The translations under genes were made by a program, and so were the position numbers. From positions 145,888 through 209,887 of the forward strand of contig JAGVJN010000041.1 in assembly GCA_020051095.1 (NCBI GenBank): 64,000 nt of DNA, given 5' to 3'. Each line of letters starts with the position of its first letter. Position 1 is the stretch's first letter. Below are positions 47,601 to 55,096 of this stretch, piece by piece. This DNA is from Pseudomonadota bacterium (GTDB taxonomy: Bacteria > Pseudomonadota > Gammaproteobacteria > Legionellales > Legionellaceae). The notes below the pieces were generated by a model. The model did no database searches and was not told the DNA's origin. It saw nothing but the letters and a program-made list of their open reading frames with translations.

Positions 47601-47718
47601 TACAACCAATGTCAGTGCGATATCTATTTTCTCATCGTCGCCTTCCTTACGCAAAAAAATGAAGGAACCAGAGCCGGTCCAACCCCCTGAACAAGAGATA
47701 AAACCGCCTTCACATTAA
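41680..47718 (+). CDS. Giant SF2 helicase-like protein, candidate effector
   Basis: A 2,012-residue protein with an SF2 helicase-like core: 'LATGSGKT' Walker A (170-177), 'SFDEQH' as DEAH box (269-274), 'LTATP' motif III (298-302), and far downstream 'VLQGLGRNRG' as motif VI (752-761). About 320 extra residues lie between the RecA-like lobes compared with usual helicases. From about 850 onward the chain is helical, with several long coiled or HEAT-like stretches; a hydrophobic segment lies near 900 and an amphipathic one near 1885 ('ITSGIKFVFGKIASFFKGIF'). It has a Pro/Glu-rich C-terminal tail. No signal peptide and no clear ribosome-binding site. Its size and lack of known bacterial counterpart suggest an effector; nucleic-acid activity is not proven. 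Confidence 0.75.
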   Translation: MKLNSEAKATLLSGVERTYNGYAALDCSETAKIFKGSSLSDFTRQMIHEGKMQATVHIGNTDYKIALKKIDTDTYSIEIDPKKPHSLMTYEDIENPNNEEQVVALLASQSIEIDLNKPHPYITIDNHDKSAPIRVGGDKLQLYRTHLVTLHKIHERIKADEDISNLLVALATGSGKTFVQALWLVSLHSAGMKGFFGVPGRLEDQFFSDLKRLLPDSFVEEKIGRLGDPNRQEGFLGQDKDIVVGDAFKTLDEHFGQLDSYNPQEVMLSFDEQHLLMRVERRRLRLIDLSERFLSCFLTATPNEETYQLCGKNPIATMSNKQKEEAKQGKVPKIATITAKSASDKNANTEGFFNRLKRRFNIFISDAIQKQPTSAAIQVMDDLPFMTQAVNGKTQQSVRRKMLFIVDDPDSLINLCHRVNEPASREVYENGNLYSRKEIGELLLIQDVDSALYDEEMEARGEGSKAKQAIDAHLKATIYHNMIDHVLTDALGMNLLELNQLRQQNPDLLRLLALLRFGVKEISDLSVTENQLLTKNQIDVKKIGQADLTQQHYEQSLLKKIDGEGAKEISHLLAGIATNLKTQFNGNKYLPSSIDHYLTNDPTDEKMAVFILRNIEDRFNQYAQKHLVLCVMDDMRSKDLPIEHDAKGNPRPFWGMTSETYPLYDESGVRSEKAKTRPLKSIEALNPEVTETRFHPNYADITETQADMYFKLGFVGAYISNRKTEGFSDLNLHTVISVCNFGGQRLNGPDKVLQGLGRNRGLDETVEPLFVHALGNGQSSPFSLKNLDKDDYYKEYFQGMNTFREAYLKLLGDKLAEDIIAEYHAGVEPDESFDTNVFRKKVMHMIREDLREINSLNNHQINISRAQLGKVLAQAQKRLDEHLQNVEAPNRLSGVVNFLGNLMNAAASIYFWFSQRGTKSEFNQAMKNNNHQPDKIYEKILSNTSFKQLSKKMFVAAEIQSLVSHQRDVMKALIEKYPKKYLMPDAKKKAIEYETSTLKPILLKFVKEDHQEIAANALNKHPDLLGFLHRNEKLFEKLSSDDISEKEVKETLVQLFQQFEETRDINESAFIDTINLGKALREKLQQGPAQLLDDEICTEISEGISPNFIEALKTKMLPLLMPEDVEKLKNGLTIEVGQQFCKVVLQGHGKFLRGEEGGIDISDSKALFALFNQALGVNAIQNPEELAKQYVESMSKLHQTLEESPVEAMNAEKFGQLKHHFKKSLIPAMINLCPFDQRVAIHNQITDEAIEELIKKDSLNLQSMQEKGDAPETIANFVLSKLTKSVINSAQSPATVEEQVSQSMKTALAEKQKVTFTNAYALGKAVVFAGLPSLFGKNGFIEATKKTYAANLVLDKNFLKAFSTLVPLDQYQTLEQKLQQDPSLSEAIASKLLALGEEAQDPQKLVAAVSDASEIPMDFIADNAESAQEQINQMFAQKDTNPSALLKTDVIEQLSKPTKKTLIPLLAKFIQDDSLRQQFISHCQTIPDGALFDFMVVNQESFQALESDDFTIMKPHLIKIFNGLNAIGPSETKLLDFTPEQLRSLTQFIDEQLESLQDMTEIEVLSEYLTTTQFIDVLQLAYNQTDLKTIVDILSDPNKRRDIAFKLKMADGNIDSLDDLFHQHAPDVKQLDTRLDECTEFLNSLAPEEHSPLKLLDKAQLNPLIEQRLLKPLTHPLIKDQFSITIGLFEQKELETLLDAMYGFNKPISAEKLIEFNQLLQKGDTQQIAEQFLLKDYDDFDSLPLKHVFQVAFDLHQEMIKCHCHFNQHGMRGEIVSETYGNNPGHVTPNAIQPKIYDLLSPGVKKIHMESDSEVLNMSRRLSYLRSLQLAFPDANELHRRNHAAEIKHIKRIRDHVIEPVRERTGRYGLTNWFINLRDAITSGIKFVFGKIASFFKGIFASNDNKDQPVKKVSKKQHDRHEALAFISAINKLRKLTKQEARSPDSPEEVVDKLLTTHQAASPKTKKGTEPSLSTTNVSAISIFSSSPSLRKKMKEPEPVQPPEQEIKPPSH

Positions 47719-47729
47719 CAATCGTGGGA

Positions 47730-48653
47730 CTAGAGGGCTAACGTGTTGCTCGTTTTTTCAAATGCTTTGAAGTTTTCCAATAACTGGTGCAATTCGCCAT
47801 TTTGTGCAGCGAGAGGAACGTTGTCAAAATCAAACTGATTATGGGAGATATCATCCACCATAATGTCCACCGCATTTAATTTTGCTGTTCTGCTAAGGTT
47901 TGAACCGCCAAACATACTTGCCCATACGGTGTAATATTCGTTTGGGTTCTTCTCCCTTCGTTGTCGATAGGATAATAATTGTTCTTTTAGCAAATCTCTG
48001 CGAATATCAACTTCATCCATTTGAGGGTTTTGTGCTTTAGCAACACGATAAATTAATTGGCATCGAAGCATCGGATCCCAAGTTTTGGTATAGGCTTCAT
48101 ATAATTTTTTGAAGCTTTTCCACTTCTCTAAAGCATCAACTGATTTAGCATTCGAGTAAAGGCTTTGCAGGTATGAATACAATGCCATATCTTCAAGCTC
48201 ATGATGAATATCTGAAAAAAATTGGGTTTGTTGTTGTTTCGTGATAATTGAGGTGCTGTGCAATAATGGAAAGGGACAATTTTCCTTATCAAGAGGCTTT
48301 TCGTCAAAATGACTCACGCCAAAATCATAATCCGAACTGGTGGATAGCGAGGTTAATGCCGGTGATGACTGCCATGTAAGCCTATCGTCTTTGATAGAAG
48401 CATAAGTATGGCTTTTAACAAACAAGTATAATAACGAGTTCCCTTTAATCGGTAAGGCAGTATGTTCTCTTTGATACGTTTTGGCATCCATGCTCTGAAA
48501 AGTACCCGCAGAGATTGTATTTTTACGAGGTTCCACTAGAAAATACAGCTTTCCGGACTCCATCTCACTCACCGGACATTTGATAAATTTGTTGTTTATA
48601 TCATCATAAGCAAATACTAATCGCGCAGGTGGGGATTGAACGATATTAACCAT
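47730..48653 (-). CDS. Hypothetical protein, candidate effector
   Basis: A 307-residue soluble protein, GAGG upstream of ATG 48653. The N-terminal 110 residues are beta-rich ('KLYFLVEPRKNTISAG', 'SLLYLFVKSHTYASI') and the rest helical. No signal peptide, no membrane segment, no recognised domain. It converges on the giant helicase-like gene with only 11 bp between the stops. Confidence 0.68.
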   Translation of the reverse strand: MVNIVQSPPARLVFAYDDINNKFIKCPVSEMESGKLYFLVEPRKNTISAGTFQSMDAKTYQREHTALPIKGNSLLYLFVKSHTYASIKDDRLTWQSSPALTSLSTSSDYDFGVSHFDEKPLDKENCPFPLLHSTSIITKQQQTQFFSDIHHELEDMALYSYLQSLYSNAKSVDALEKWKSFKKLYEAYTKTWDPMLRCQLIYRVAKAQNPQMDEVDIRRDLLKEQLLSYRQRREKNPNEYYTVWASMFGGSNLSRTAKLNAVDIMVDDISHNQFDFDNVPLAAQNGELHQLLENFKAFEKTSNTLAL

Positions 48654-48877
48654 ATTTCACAACCTCAATGGCATCAAAGACTTTAAAAGAAAGTGATTTT
48701 AAATTGAGATGAGGTTATTTGCAAACTAAAATGATCGCCAAATAGTCTTACAAGGCATTTTATGAGCAATATATACGAATAATATCGTCGCTTCAACAAC
48801 CTCTCCCCTGCTCTTTGCGCACTTTCTTCCCTATCTACAGAGTTGGAAAAAGGAAGAGCGTTATTGGGGGGCTCTCG

Positions 48878-51727
48878 TTATTTCAAACCGTTTAGTGACT
48901 CTTGGATGGTGCAATAATCAAATTGATATCCGCTATCTAGCAATCGCTTGGGTTGTACTCGTTCCGAGTCGGTTAACACGACCGATGACTCGCCAATGAT
49001 AAATTTTAACACGGACTCAGGTAACGGTAAGCCTGGGACCCAATTGGTTAATCGCAATGCTTTCAACATGTCTGAGTTGCGACAAGGTTGTGGGGCGGTT
49101 ATGTTGATTGCGCCATTGGTCATATCATCGCTTTTGGCAATATACTCAATTGCTTTGGCAACGTCTGTGACATGCACAAACGGCACAAATTGCTTGCCAG
49201 AACCAAAACGACTCACATTGAAAAAACCCGAAGTTCGATAATAGGGCAATAGCCCGCCTTCATTCGACAGCACATGGCCAATTCTTAAATTAACGACCGG
49301 GCAATTCGCTTGGGCAGCTCTTTTTTCGATTTCCTGGCAGACAGTGACTCTGAACTTGGTTCCCGATTCACTATCAACAACCGGTTCGCTTTGCTCTGTC
49401 AATAATAAATCCTTTGCATTACCATAAATGCCTACGGCAGAAGCTTGTAGATACTTTAATGGCTTTTCTTTCGCTTTATCGATGTTATGAATGATTGTAT
49501 CGATAACTTGATAGCGCGATTCCGCAATCTCTGTTTTAACGAAAGAGGTCCATCGTTTGGCACCAGGGTTTGAGCCACTTAAATTGACGATTATTGTATT
49601 TTTATCAATAAGATCAGACCAATCATCATTCAATGCTCGGACTTTAACACCTTCAAGATTGACCCGGGTCGCTAATGAACGGCTTAAGCAATAGACATCA
49701 TATCCTTTTTGGAGAAACTCCAAGCAAACTTCTTTACCAATCATGCCCGAGCCACCCGCAATAATTAATCGGCGTTTGGGTAGAGCTTGCATATTTTCAA
49801 TCTCAAATTGGCCGTTATAATGCATCAAGGTCCCTATTAAAGGGTAGGATATTTTACCATCAAATTCCCACCCCTTTGTCGTTGGTTTTTCGACCCATTC
49901 AGATTTTGGTAATAAAAACGAAGGCAATGGAATTTTGAAGAAGTCAAAGAAGGTCATTCCTTCCGATTCATATTTGAGGGATTTATCGGATTGACGATTG
50001 ATTTTGTAAACAAAGCGAAATGCTTTATCAAAAAAACCGCCGACGCCTTCGCTTAAATACATCTGTCGGTTAAAAGCACAATAAGACGACTGCGTTGTTG
50101 AATAGGTTTTTTGTTGGGGCGTTTTATACCCAAAAACTCGCTTCCAACGTTGCAAATTAGCCGATAAATTGGTCACTTCAGCATAAAATGGTTGTTCCAC
50201 CATAGTCTGCGGTAAACCTACCAATTTGCCGATAACTTTTGAAAAGAAAGAAGGCCTTTCGACCGAAACGACACCATAGCCCCTGCCACCGGAACTTGCG
50301 TTTTTAAACTGGCTGACGTGTTTGTCCAGTAAATGGCTATCTGAAAATACGCGGCTAAACAAGGATGCCGGTTGGCCATTGGTTATCGATAATGGCGGTG
50401 CTTGCCAGTATCTTAGCTTCTTTGAGCCGCCTAAGCTGTAAGATACGGCATATTCAAATAGGCCTTGCTGTAATGTTGGCAAAAGATAAGTCCCCATCCG
50501 CATCACGCCATTTCTTAATGACTTAACCAACGCATTTTGCGATTGGCCCACGGAAGCAATTAAATCCGCCACTTTTTGAACAGACTCTGCGCGCGCCTTT
50601 CTTTCTTGCTCGTATTCCGAGATCCCCTGTAAATAATCCACACGATTCAATTTTGAGGTTAGGCAGGCAGCATCTTCTATACACAAGCCGGCTCCCTGGG
50701 CAATATTTGGTGCTGTTGCGTGGGCAGCATCACCTAGCAAGACAACCCGCTTATCTTTAGATGTCCAAGGAAATGTTTCAACGCCTTCAATTTTAGCAAT
50801 GTCCGTTCTGAGTATATCTTTGGTTAAATGAATTAATTGGGCATAATCAACAACAACCTCATCAGAATCAGTCAAAATCGGTTTCCAAGAGCGAACCAAA
50901 TCCACTAAAAATTGTTTTGTTTTTTCATTCACTAACTCAACGCTTTCAATGGGTGACAAATAGGGGTGATTTTTTTGCGTTTTAACGGCTATGAACCAGA
51001 AGACCGTTGGTGGTTTTAAGGGAACATAGCCGAATCTAATTTCGTGATTCCCATATTCTTTCGACTGATAACTTCCCCAGGTTTCAATTGCTTGTGACCA
51101 CCATTTTTGATTCGTGTCAATGGGAACTTGCGTGTTTGCACGAAAATACGTATACCCCAGATCCGTCTCATGAACTGGTGGTAATGCCAATTCAGACATT
51201 AAACAATTTCTGATTTTTGAATGAATACCATCGCAGGCAATTAAGAGATCCCCTTGATATGTTTGATTATCCGCTGTCTTGATGATAACTTTATTATTTT
51301 CTCGTTCGTAGTGATTGACCTTTTGCGAAGTCACAATGGTAACATCGTCCCTATTTTTTAAACCCGCTAATAGAAACTTGATTAAATCATCACGATTTAA
51401 GCTTTGAACAGGAAAATTAACATGAAATTCTGTCGACGCTTTTGCCAATAGATTCCCTTGGGAGTCCCTATAACTTGGTGGTGGCATGGCTTGGGAAACT
51501 TGCGCTATTAACTGCTCGTAATTGGGTATATTGCGGAGCACTGCTTGACTCGGCGGCCATAGACCAATGCCGCCCCCCACGCTGGTTTTAGACTGATTAC
51601 ATTGCGCCTGAGATTCAAATAGTGTGATACGATATTTAACGTTATTATTGGCATGAATAAGTAAGTTAGCCAGGGTCAACCCTGAAATACCCCCACCGAC
51701 TATTAAAACATCAACCGTCTTCACCAT
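48878..51727 (-). CDS. Fusion: FAD monooxygenase, DUF4166-like domain and SDR (TIGR01777/YfcH type)
   Basis: ATG 51727 was chosen because GAAGG lies seven bases upstream; the GTG six codons earlier lies over that site. Residues 1-430 are a group A flavin monooxygenase: 'IVGGGISGLTLA' FAD loop (9-20), 'ACDGIHSKIR' and 'LLGDAAHATAPNIAQG' (about 328-343). About 500-645 resembles DUF4166 ('RWKRVFGYK', 'GGFFDKAFRF', 'IPLPSFLLP', 'PLIGTLMHYNGQFE'). From about 648 an SDR domain starts with 'IAGGSGMIGKEV' (NAD(P) loop) and continues with 'YLQASAVGIYGN' and 'PFVHVTDVAKAI', as in TIGR01777 epimerases. The substrate is unknown; the three parts probably act in turn on one lipid or aromatic compound. Confidence 0.8.
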   Translation of the reverse strand: MVKTVDVLIVGGGISGLTLANLLIHANNNVKYRITLFESQAQCNQSKTSVGGGIGLWPPSQAVLRNIPNYEQLIAQVSQAMPPPSYRDSQGNLLAKASTEFHVNFPVQSLNRDDLIKFLLAGLKNRDDVTIVTSQKVNHYERENNKVIIKTADNQTYQGDLLIACDGIHSKIRNCLMSELALPPVHETDLGYTYFRANTQVPIDTNQKWWSQAIETWGSYQSKEYGNHEIRFGYVPLKPPTVFWFIAVKTQKNHPYLSPIESVELVNEKTKQFLVDLVRSWKPILTDSDEVVVDYAQLIHLTKDILRTDIAKIEGVETFPWTSKDKRVVLLGDAAHATAPNIAQGAGLCIEDAACLTSKLNRVDYLQGISEYEQERKARAESVQKVADLIASVGQSQNALVKSLRNGVMRMGTYLLPTLQQGLFEYAVSYSLGGSKKLRYWQAPPLSITNGQPASLFSRVFSDSHLLDKHVSQFKNASSGGRGYGVVSVERPSFFSKVIGKLVGLPQTMVEQPFYAEVTNLSANLQRWKRVFGYKTPQQKTYSTTQSSYCAFNRQMYLSEGVGGFFDKAFRFVYKINRQSDKSLKYESEGMTFFDFFKIPLPSFLLPKSEWVEKPTTKGWEFDGKISYPLIGTLMHYNGQFEIENMQALPKRRLIIAGGSGMIGKEVCLEFLQKGYDVYCLSRSLATRVNLEGVKVRALNDDWSDLIDKNTIIVNLSGSNPGAKRWTSFVKTEIAESRYQVIDTIIHNIDKAKEKPLKYLQASAVGIYGNAKDLLLTEQSEPVVDSESGTKFRVTVCQEIEKRAAQANCPVVNLRIGHVLSNEGGLLPYYRTSGFFNVSRFGSGKQFVPFVHVTDVAKAIEYIAKSDDMTNGAINITAPQPCRNSDMLKALRLTNWVPGLPLPESVLKFIIGESSVVLTDSERVQPKRLLDSGYQFDYCTIQESLNGLK

Positions 51728-51958
51728 TTCGTTACCTTCGAGCACCTACCTCACACAGAGGTCAATTAATGAACAGTCTATCATACTTTATCGCTTTTTG
51801 GTATCTCACTTAAACGAAGCCGATTAACTTCAGGCTGGGTGTTTTAACGAGGCATGGGCGAAAAAGAAAAAGCAGAAAACTCGCTTTTTGAATGATCACG
51901 GGTATATCTATAGCGAAGAATCCTATACTTGTTATACTATGTAAAACATACTTAGGAT

Positions 51959-52708
51959 ATGGTTAACATTATGGAAGATTTACCTTTAGCAGATTTGCAT
52001 ACCGCAATAACCCATCTTAGTTTGCTAACGGGCTGTTGTCTTATACTGACTGGTTTTGTTGCTTTAATCGAAGGGTATGAAAAAGATATCAACAGCCTCG
52101 ATGAGAAATATGTTTGGCCATTGATACTTTTTCTAATTTTTCCAGTTTCCGTTATACAACTCTGGTATACACTAGGGTTTAGTGACTTTTTACATATTTT
52201 CGTCGATATGTTTTATCTAACAAACATAGCGACAAGAAATTTACTTGTTACTTTTATTTTTTCCTTTGCATCCATGCTGGTCATACTGAAACATGAAAAA
52301 ATTATAAAAGGCCGGTTCGTGGGTCTGGCTTTCGGTCTAATTCTTATCACTTGTGGTTATTATGTATTTACCCACCACGTTCCTGGCATTTTGGGCCAAT
52401 ACGTCATTGAGTATAATATCCATATCAATTTTCTTTTAGGTTTGACATTGGGGATTAGTGGTCTCAGTTATATACTCGACGATTTTTTTGGTAATAAATT
52501 TATCTTTAGAATTATTTGGGCAGCAGCACTGATGATCAATGGCATACTAAAATTGACATATACACCCGAATTAATTAGCCCTTTTGCATTTACCACAAGT
52601 GAAACCCAGTATGTTTACAAGCTCTATATCCTCTTTATTTTGGTTTCTGCCACTATTTTTATCCTCATCACGCTGATCCATCTGTTTTACAAACATGTCA
52701 AAAAATAG
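51959..52708 (+). CDS. Multi-pass integral membrane protein, unknown
   Basis: A 249-residue protein with about seven hydrophobic helices spread evenly from residue 15 to 245 ('LSLLTGCCLILTGFVALI', 'WPLILFLIFPVSVIQLWY', 'LLVTFIFSFASMLVIL' and so on). Charged loops are short. No family recognised. AGGAT lies directly before ATG 51959; ATG 51971 has better spacing from it and is equally possible. The end overlaps the start of the deaminase remnant by 14 bases. Confidence 0.65.
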   Translation: MVNIMEDLPLADLHTAITHLSLLTGCCLILTGFVALIEGYEKDINSLDEKYVWPLILFLIFPVSVIQLWYTLGFSDFLHIFVDMFYLTNIATRNLLVTFIFSFASMLVILKHEKIIKGRFVGLAFGLILITCGYYVFTHHVPGILGQYVIEYNIHINFLLGLTLGISGLSYILDDFFGNKFIFRIIWAAALMINGILKLTYTPELISPFAFTTSETQYVYKLYILFILVSATIFILITLIHLFYKHVKK

Positions 52709-52994
52709 ATCCGATTTTCAATCCATCCTCGTGACAAGCACCGAACCTTGTGCGATGTGTACTGGTGGCGCTGTTTGGACTGGGGTAGGTACTATCATCT
52801 TTGGCCTTTCAGCTCATGGCTTAGGAGCTATCACCAAATCAGGCCATTTCATCGTTCCTTCGGAAGACTTAATCCATTATGCAAAAACCCCCATAAAAAT
52901 AGTCGGCCCGGTTTTTGAGCCGATCTCGGCTATGGTACATCAAGGTTTCTGGAATAAGCCTAAGAATCGCTCAGACATCAAGCGCAATATGTAA
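52695..52994 (+). pseudogene. C-terminal fragment of a nucleoside/cytidine deaminase-like protein
   Basis: Ninety-nine residues that begin directly at the second half of a deaminase fold. 'LVTSTEPCAMCTGGAVWTGV' is the typical PCxxC zinc site and its preceding strand, followed by 'TIIFGLSAHGLGAI' as in guanine/tRNA-type deaminases. The first half, with the catalytic HAE motif, is absent. Family members are about 150-190 residues. Without HAE the protein cannot be active. The reading frame is fused onto the end of the upstream membrane gene, which shows deletion of the 5' half. Confidence 0.65.
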
Positions 52995-53024
52995 ATTTTT
53001 GAATGGACAATTCACCTAATTGCA

Positions 53025-53093
53025 ATCCTCCGCCCATGCCTGTCTCTTCTATCCTAATATAGAATTTACGGGAAAAAGGCCTGTGCGGAGGAT
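53025..53093. repeat. Palindromic repeat with REP-like arms
   Basis: ATCCTCCGC (53025-53033) and GCGGAGGAT (53085-53093) are perfect inverted arms around 51 bases; a second, looser match of CCATGCCTGT to AGGCCTGT lies inside. The arm is the same as in the palindrome pair at 11618-11708. Confidence 0.5.
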
Positions 53094-53140
53094 GGCGTGG
53101 AATAATAACAAAATCATCCATCAGGGAAACAAATATCGGT

Positions 53141-53602
53141 TTAGAAATTTTTATAATTCATTTTACCTCGTCCGCAATTCTTTGGAATTTGCTCCATCGC
53201 TTGTTTGTAAATAATTTTTTGGTCGGGATTTAGCATTTGATACACCTGATGTTCAAACATCATGCGCAATTTCATTTTTTTCGCCATTGCCGCGGTTTTT
53301 TTGTTGATTAACTCATTCAATGCCGCCTCGTCTAGGTTATCACTCATCACCAAAGCAAGCATTTGGGTTCGAAACGATTTCATATCATCCCGACTAGCCA
53401 TCAGTTGAGAGTGCATAGACTGTCTGATAGCGCGAATTTTATCACGTTGTTCGGAAGTTAAATTCATCTGGTCCATTACTTTTTTCATCTTCATCATGCA
53501 CGGACCTCCCCGCTGGCCCATTTGATGCTCAGCAAAGATGGGAGAGGTCATCAATAAACTGACCACGGCGACAACTGCTGACATTGCTTGTTTGATTTTC
53601 AT
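53141..53602 (-). CDS. Spy/CpxP-family periplasmic protein
   Basis: A 153-residue protein with a signal peptide (residues 1-24, cut after IFA) and GGAGAAG before ATG 53602. The mature part is helical, Met/Lys/Gln rich, with 'MNLTSEQRDKIRAIRQ' (an LTxxQ repeat) and a second 'LNPDQKIIYKQ' variant, the family signature. Spy and CpxP act as periplasmic chaperones and, for CpxP, as a sensor partner of the Cpx envelope-stress system. This one probably protects envelope proteins. Confidence 0.83.
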   Translation of the reverse strand: MKIKQAMSAVVAVVSLLMTSPIFAEHQMGQRGGPCMMKMKKVMDQMNLTSEQRDKIRAIRQSMHSQLMASRDDMKSFRTQMLALVMSDNLDEAALNELINKKTAAMAKKMKLRMMFEHQVYQMLNPDQKIIYKQAMEQIPKNCGRGKMNYKNF

Positions 53603-53720
53603 TTTCTTCTCCTAAGATGACCTATTGCAGCCATACCCAACATTCCTAAAAACAAACATCCTGTCCACAATTATAGCCCATCATTGAAAAACCATGCGCA
53701 AGTGAAAAAAATGACGCTAA

Positions 53721-53794
53721 CAGGACTTACGCAAAAGCCCATCTCCCCATTTCCGGGGAGATGGGAAATTGAGGGAAGTTATTTAGAAGTCCTG
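53721..53794 (-). mobile_element. MITE-like element with terminal inverted repeats and target duplication
   Basis: This 74-base element has perfect 8-bp terminal inverted repeats, CAGGACTT at 53721-53728 and AAGTCCTG at 53787-53794. It is flanked by a perfect 5-bp direct repeat GCTAA (53716-53720 and 53795-53799), the mark of transposition. Inside, an ATCTCCCC/GGGGAGAT stem and the text TTCCCTCAATTTCCC match the other dispersed repeats of this window in reverse orientation. It has no coding capacity, so a transposase must act in trans. Confidence 0.78.
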
Positions 53795-53845
53795 GCTAAA
53801 TTTTGACAGATTGATATTCCGTTTTTAATTCATTAATCACTGGCG

Positions 53846-54226
53846 TCAGGTGACTATCGAACTCTTCAAATAGCGGTTTGAGTTGCTAACATCCTCTATT
53901 GCAAAGCGAATATTACAATCAGCTATTTTCAATAACTCACTCAAATTCAATTCCTTGTCAGTAATGACAGAATCACCAGACTGGTCGTACAAGTTTAAAG
54001 CATCAACACGAACAATCGCGTAGTTTGATGAGGAAGGTTTTCCAAGCTCTAAGCTATCGCTATGGTACATGACGACCATGGGTGGGGAAGTGTATAAACC
54101 ATTATCGTCTTGAATTTTTATGTCATTGAGCTCAATTCGCTGTATATCCAAGTGGGGAGATTCAACCCCTTTTTGCCATAATCGATAGAACAAAAGCGCC
54201 GCTAAAATTTGATCACTCCCTTTCAT
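53846..54226 (-). CDS. Hypothetical protein, probably frameshifted near its 3' end
   Basis: A 126-residue protein without recognised domain. Beta-rich, with 'DGNGLYTSPPMVVMYH'-like strands and a 'DQSGDSVITDKELNLSELL' segment resembling an EF-hand-like acidic loop followed by a helix (DxSGDxxxxxxE). In the present frame it ends at 53846. In the neighbouring minus frame the text continues sensibly as 'LKPLFEEFDSHLTPVINELK' and 'TEYQSVKI' to a stop at 53796, so one base was probably lost near 53882-53886. It lies 47 bp after the membrane gene at 54274-54915 and is likely in one operon with it. Confidence 0.55.
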   Translation of the reverse strand: MKGSDQILAALLFYRLWQKGVESPHLDIQRIELNDIKIQDDNGLYTSPPMVVMYHSDSLELGKPSSSNYAIVRVDALNLYDQSGDSVITDKELNLSELLKIADCNIRFAIEDVSNSNRYLKSSIVT

Positions 54227-54273
54227 CCATCTTGTTTTTGTCTTTGAAAATGTTGTTTGTCTCTTTAGCCAGT

Positions 54274-54915
54274 CTATCTGGTAAAAGATAAATGCTCTTC
54301 ATTACCGTATACGGTACCACGTCCTAATATCTCATTGACAATCTGAACCCCATCTTCGAACAATTGCGTTTCCTTTTCTTTGAAGGGTACTTCCTCAAGG
54401 TAATTTGAGCTTGCCAATATGGCTAAGGCCGAGGCGATAGCGATACTAAATAAAGCTATCATCGCAATTCCAACGGGCAAACAATAAGGCATCACAAAAA
54501 TGCCGCCAAGAACCCCTAATACACTTAACCCAATAAACGCTGCACTGATTCCTATTTGTTTTGCACTGGGGTGGTGGTAGTCAAAACATCCAATTGGCTG
54601 GTAATAACGCGAGTCGTGATAGTGCTTTATGTGGCTGTCAATTTTCTTAGGATTGATCTCATTTAAACAAGCTTTCCAGGCTTGAAAATACCGATTAAAT
54701 TGCCTAATTACCACCTTTTGCTTACTCGGTGTATCCGCCTCTTGATATGCTTTCTCAAAGAGCGCCATTCGCGCTTCAACAGCGAAGTAGAAATCATAAT
54801 ATTTTGACATCGCTATCTGTTTATCACTGGTCAAAAAGTGCCTTAGCGAATCTTCAATTTCACCTAGATTGGGAATATCCTTCTTGCTAGCTATTTCCTG
54901 CCCAAAAAAACCCAT
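54274..54915 (-). CDS. Two-helix membrane protein, unknown
   Basis: A 213-residue protein. The first 115 residues are a helical soluble domain ('EDSLRHFLTSDKQIAMSKYY', 'QFNRYFQAWKACLNEI'). Two adjacent hydrophobic helices follow at about 122-170 ('IGISAAFIGLSVLGVLGGIF' and 'GIAMIALFSIAIASALAILA'), then a short acidic tail. No signal peptide. The helical hairpin layout resembles host-membrane-inserting effectors, but nothing more specific can be said. Confidence 0.65.
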   Translation of the reverse strand: MGFFGQEIASKKDIPNLGEIEDSLRHFLTSDKQIAMSKYYDFYFAVEARMALFEKAYQEADTPSKQKVVIRQFNRYFQAWKACLNEINPKKIDSHIKHYHDSRYYQPIGCFDYHHPSAKQIGISAAFIGLSVLGVLGGIFVMPYCLPVGIAMIALFSIAIASALAILASSNYLEEVPFKEKETQLFEDGVQIVNEILGRGTVYGNEEHLSFTR

Positions 54916-55096
54916 AAATACACACTTTATCTAAAAATAATATAGATTATCATTAAAAAAAGGGGTTGATAATCATAAATCGTCGCTTTTTCGTTTCAGA
55001 AATTAAACATTACGGAACCTTTACAAATCAGGTTTGAACAAATTAGGAGTACTGCTTTGCTATAATGATTATAGGTTAATCTATTTGGTTATTATT

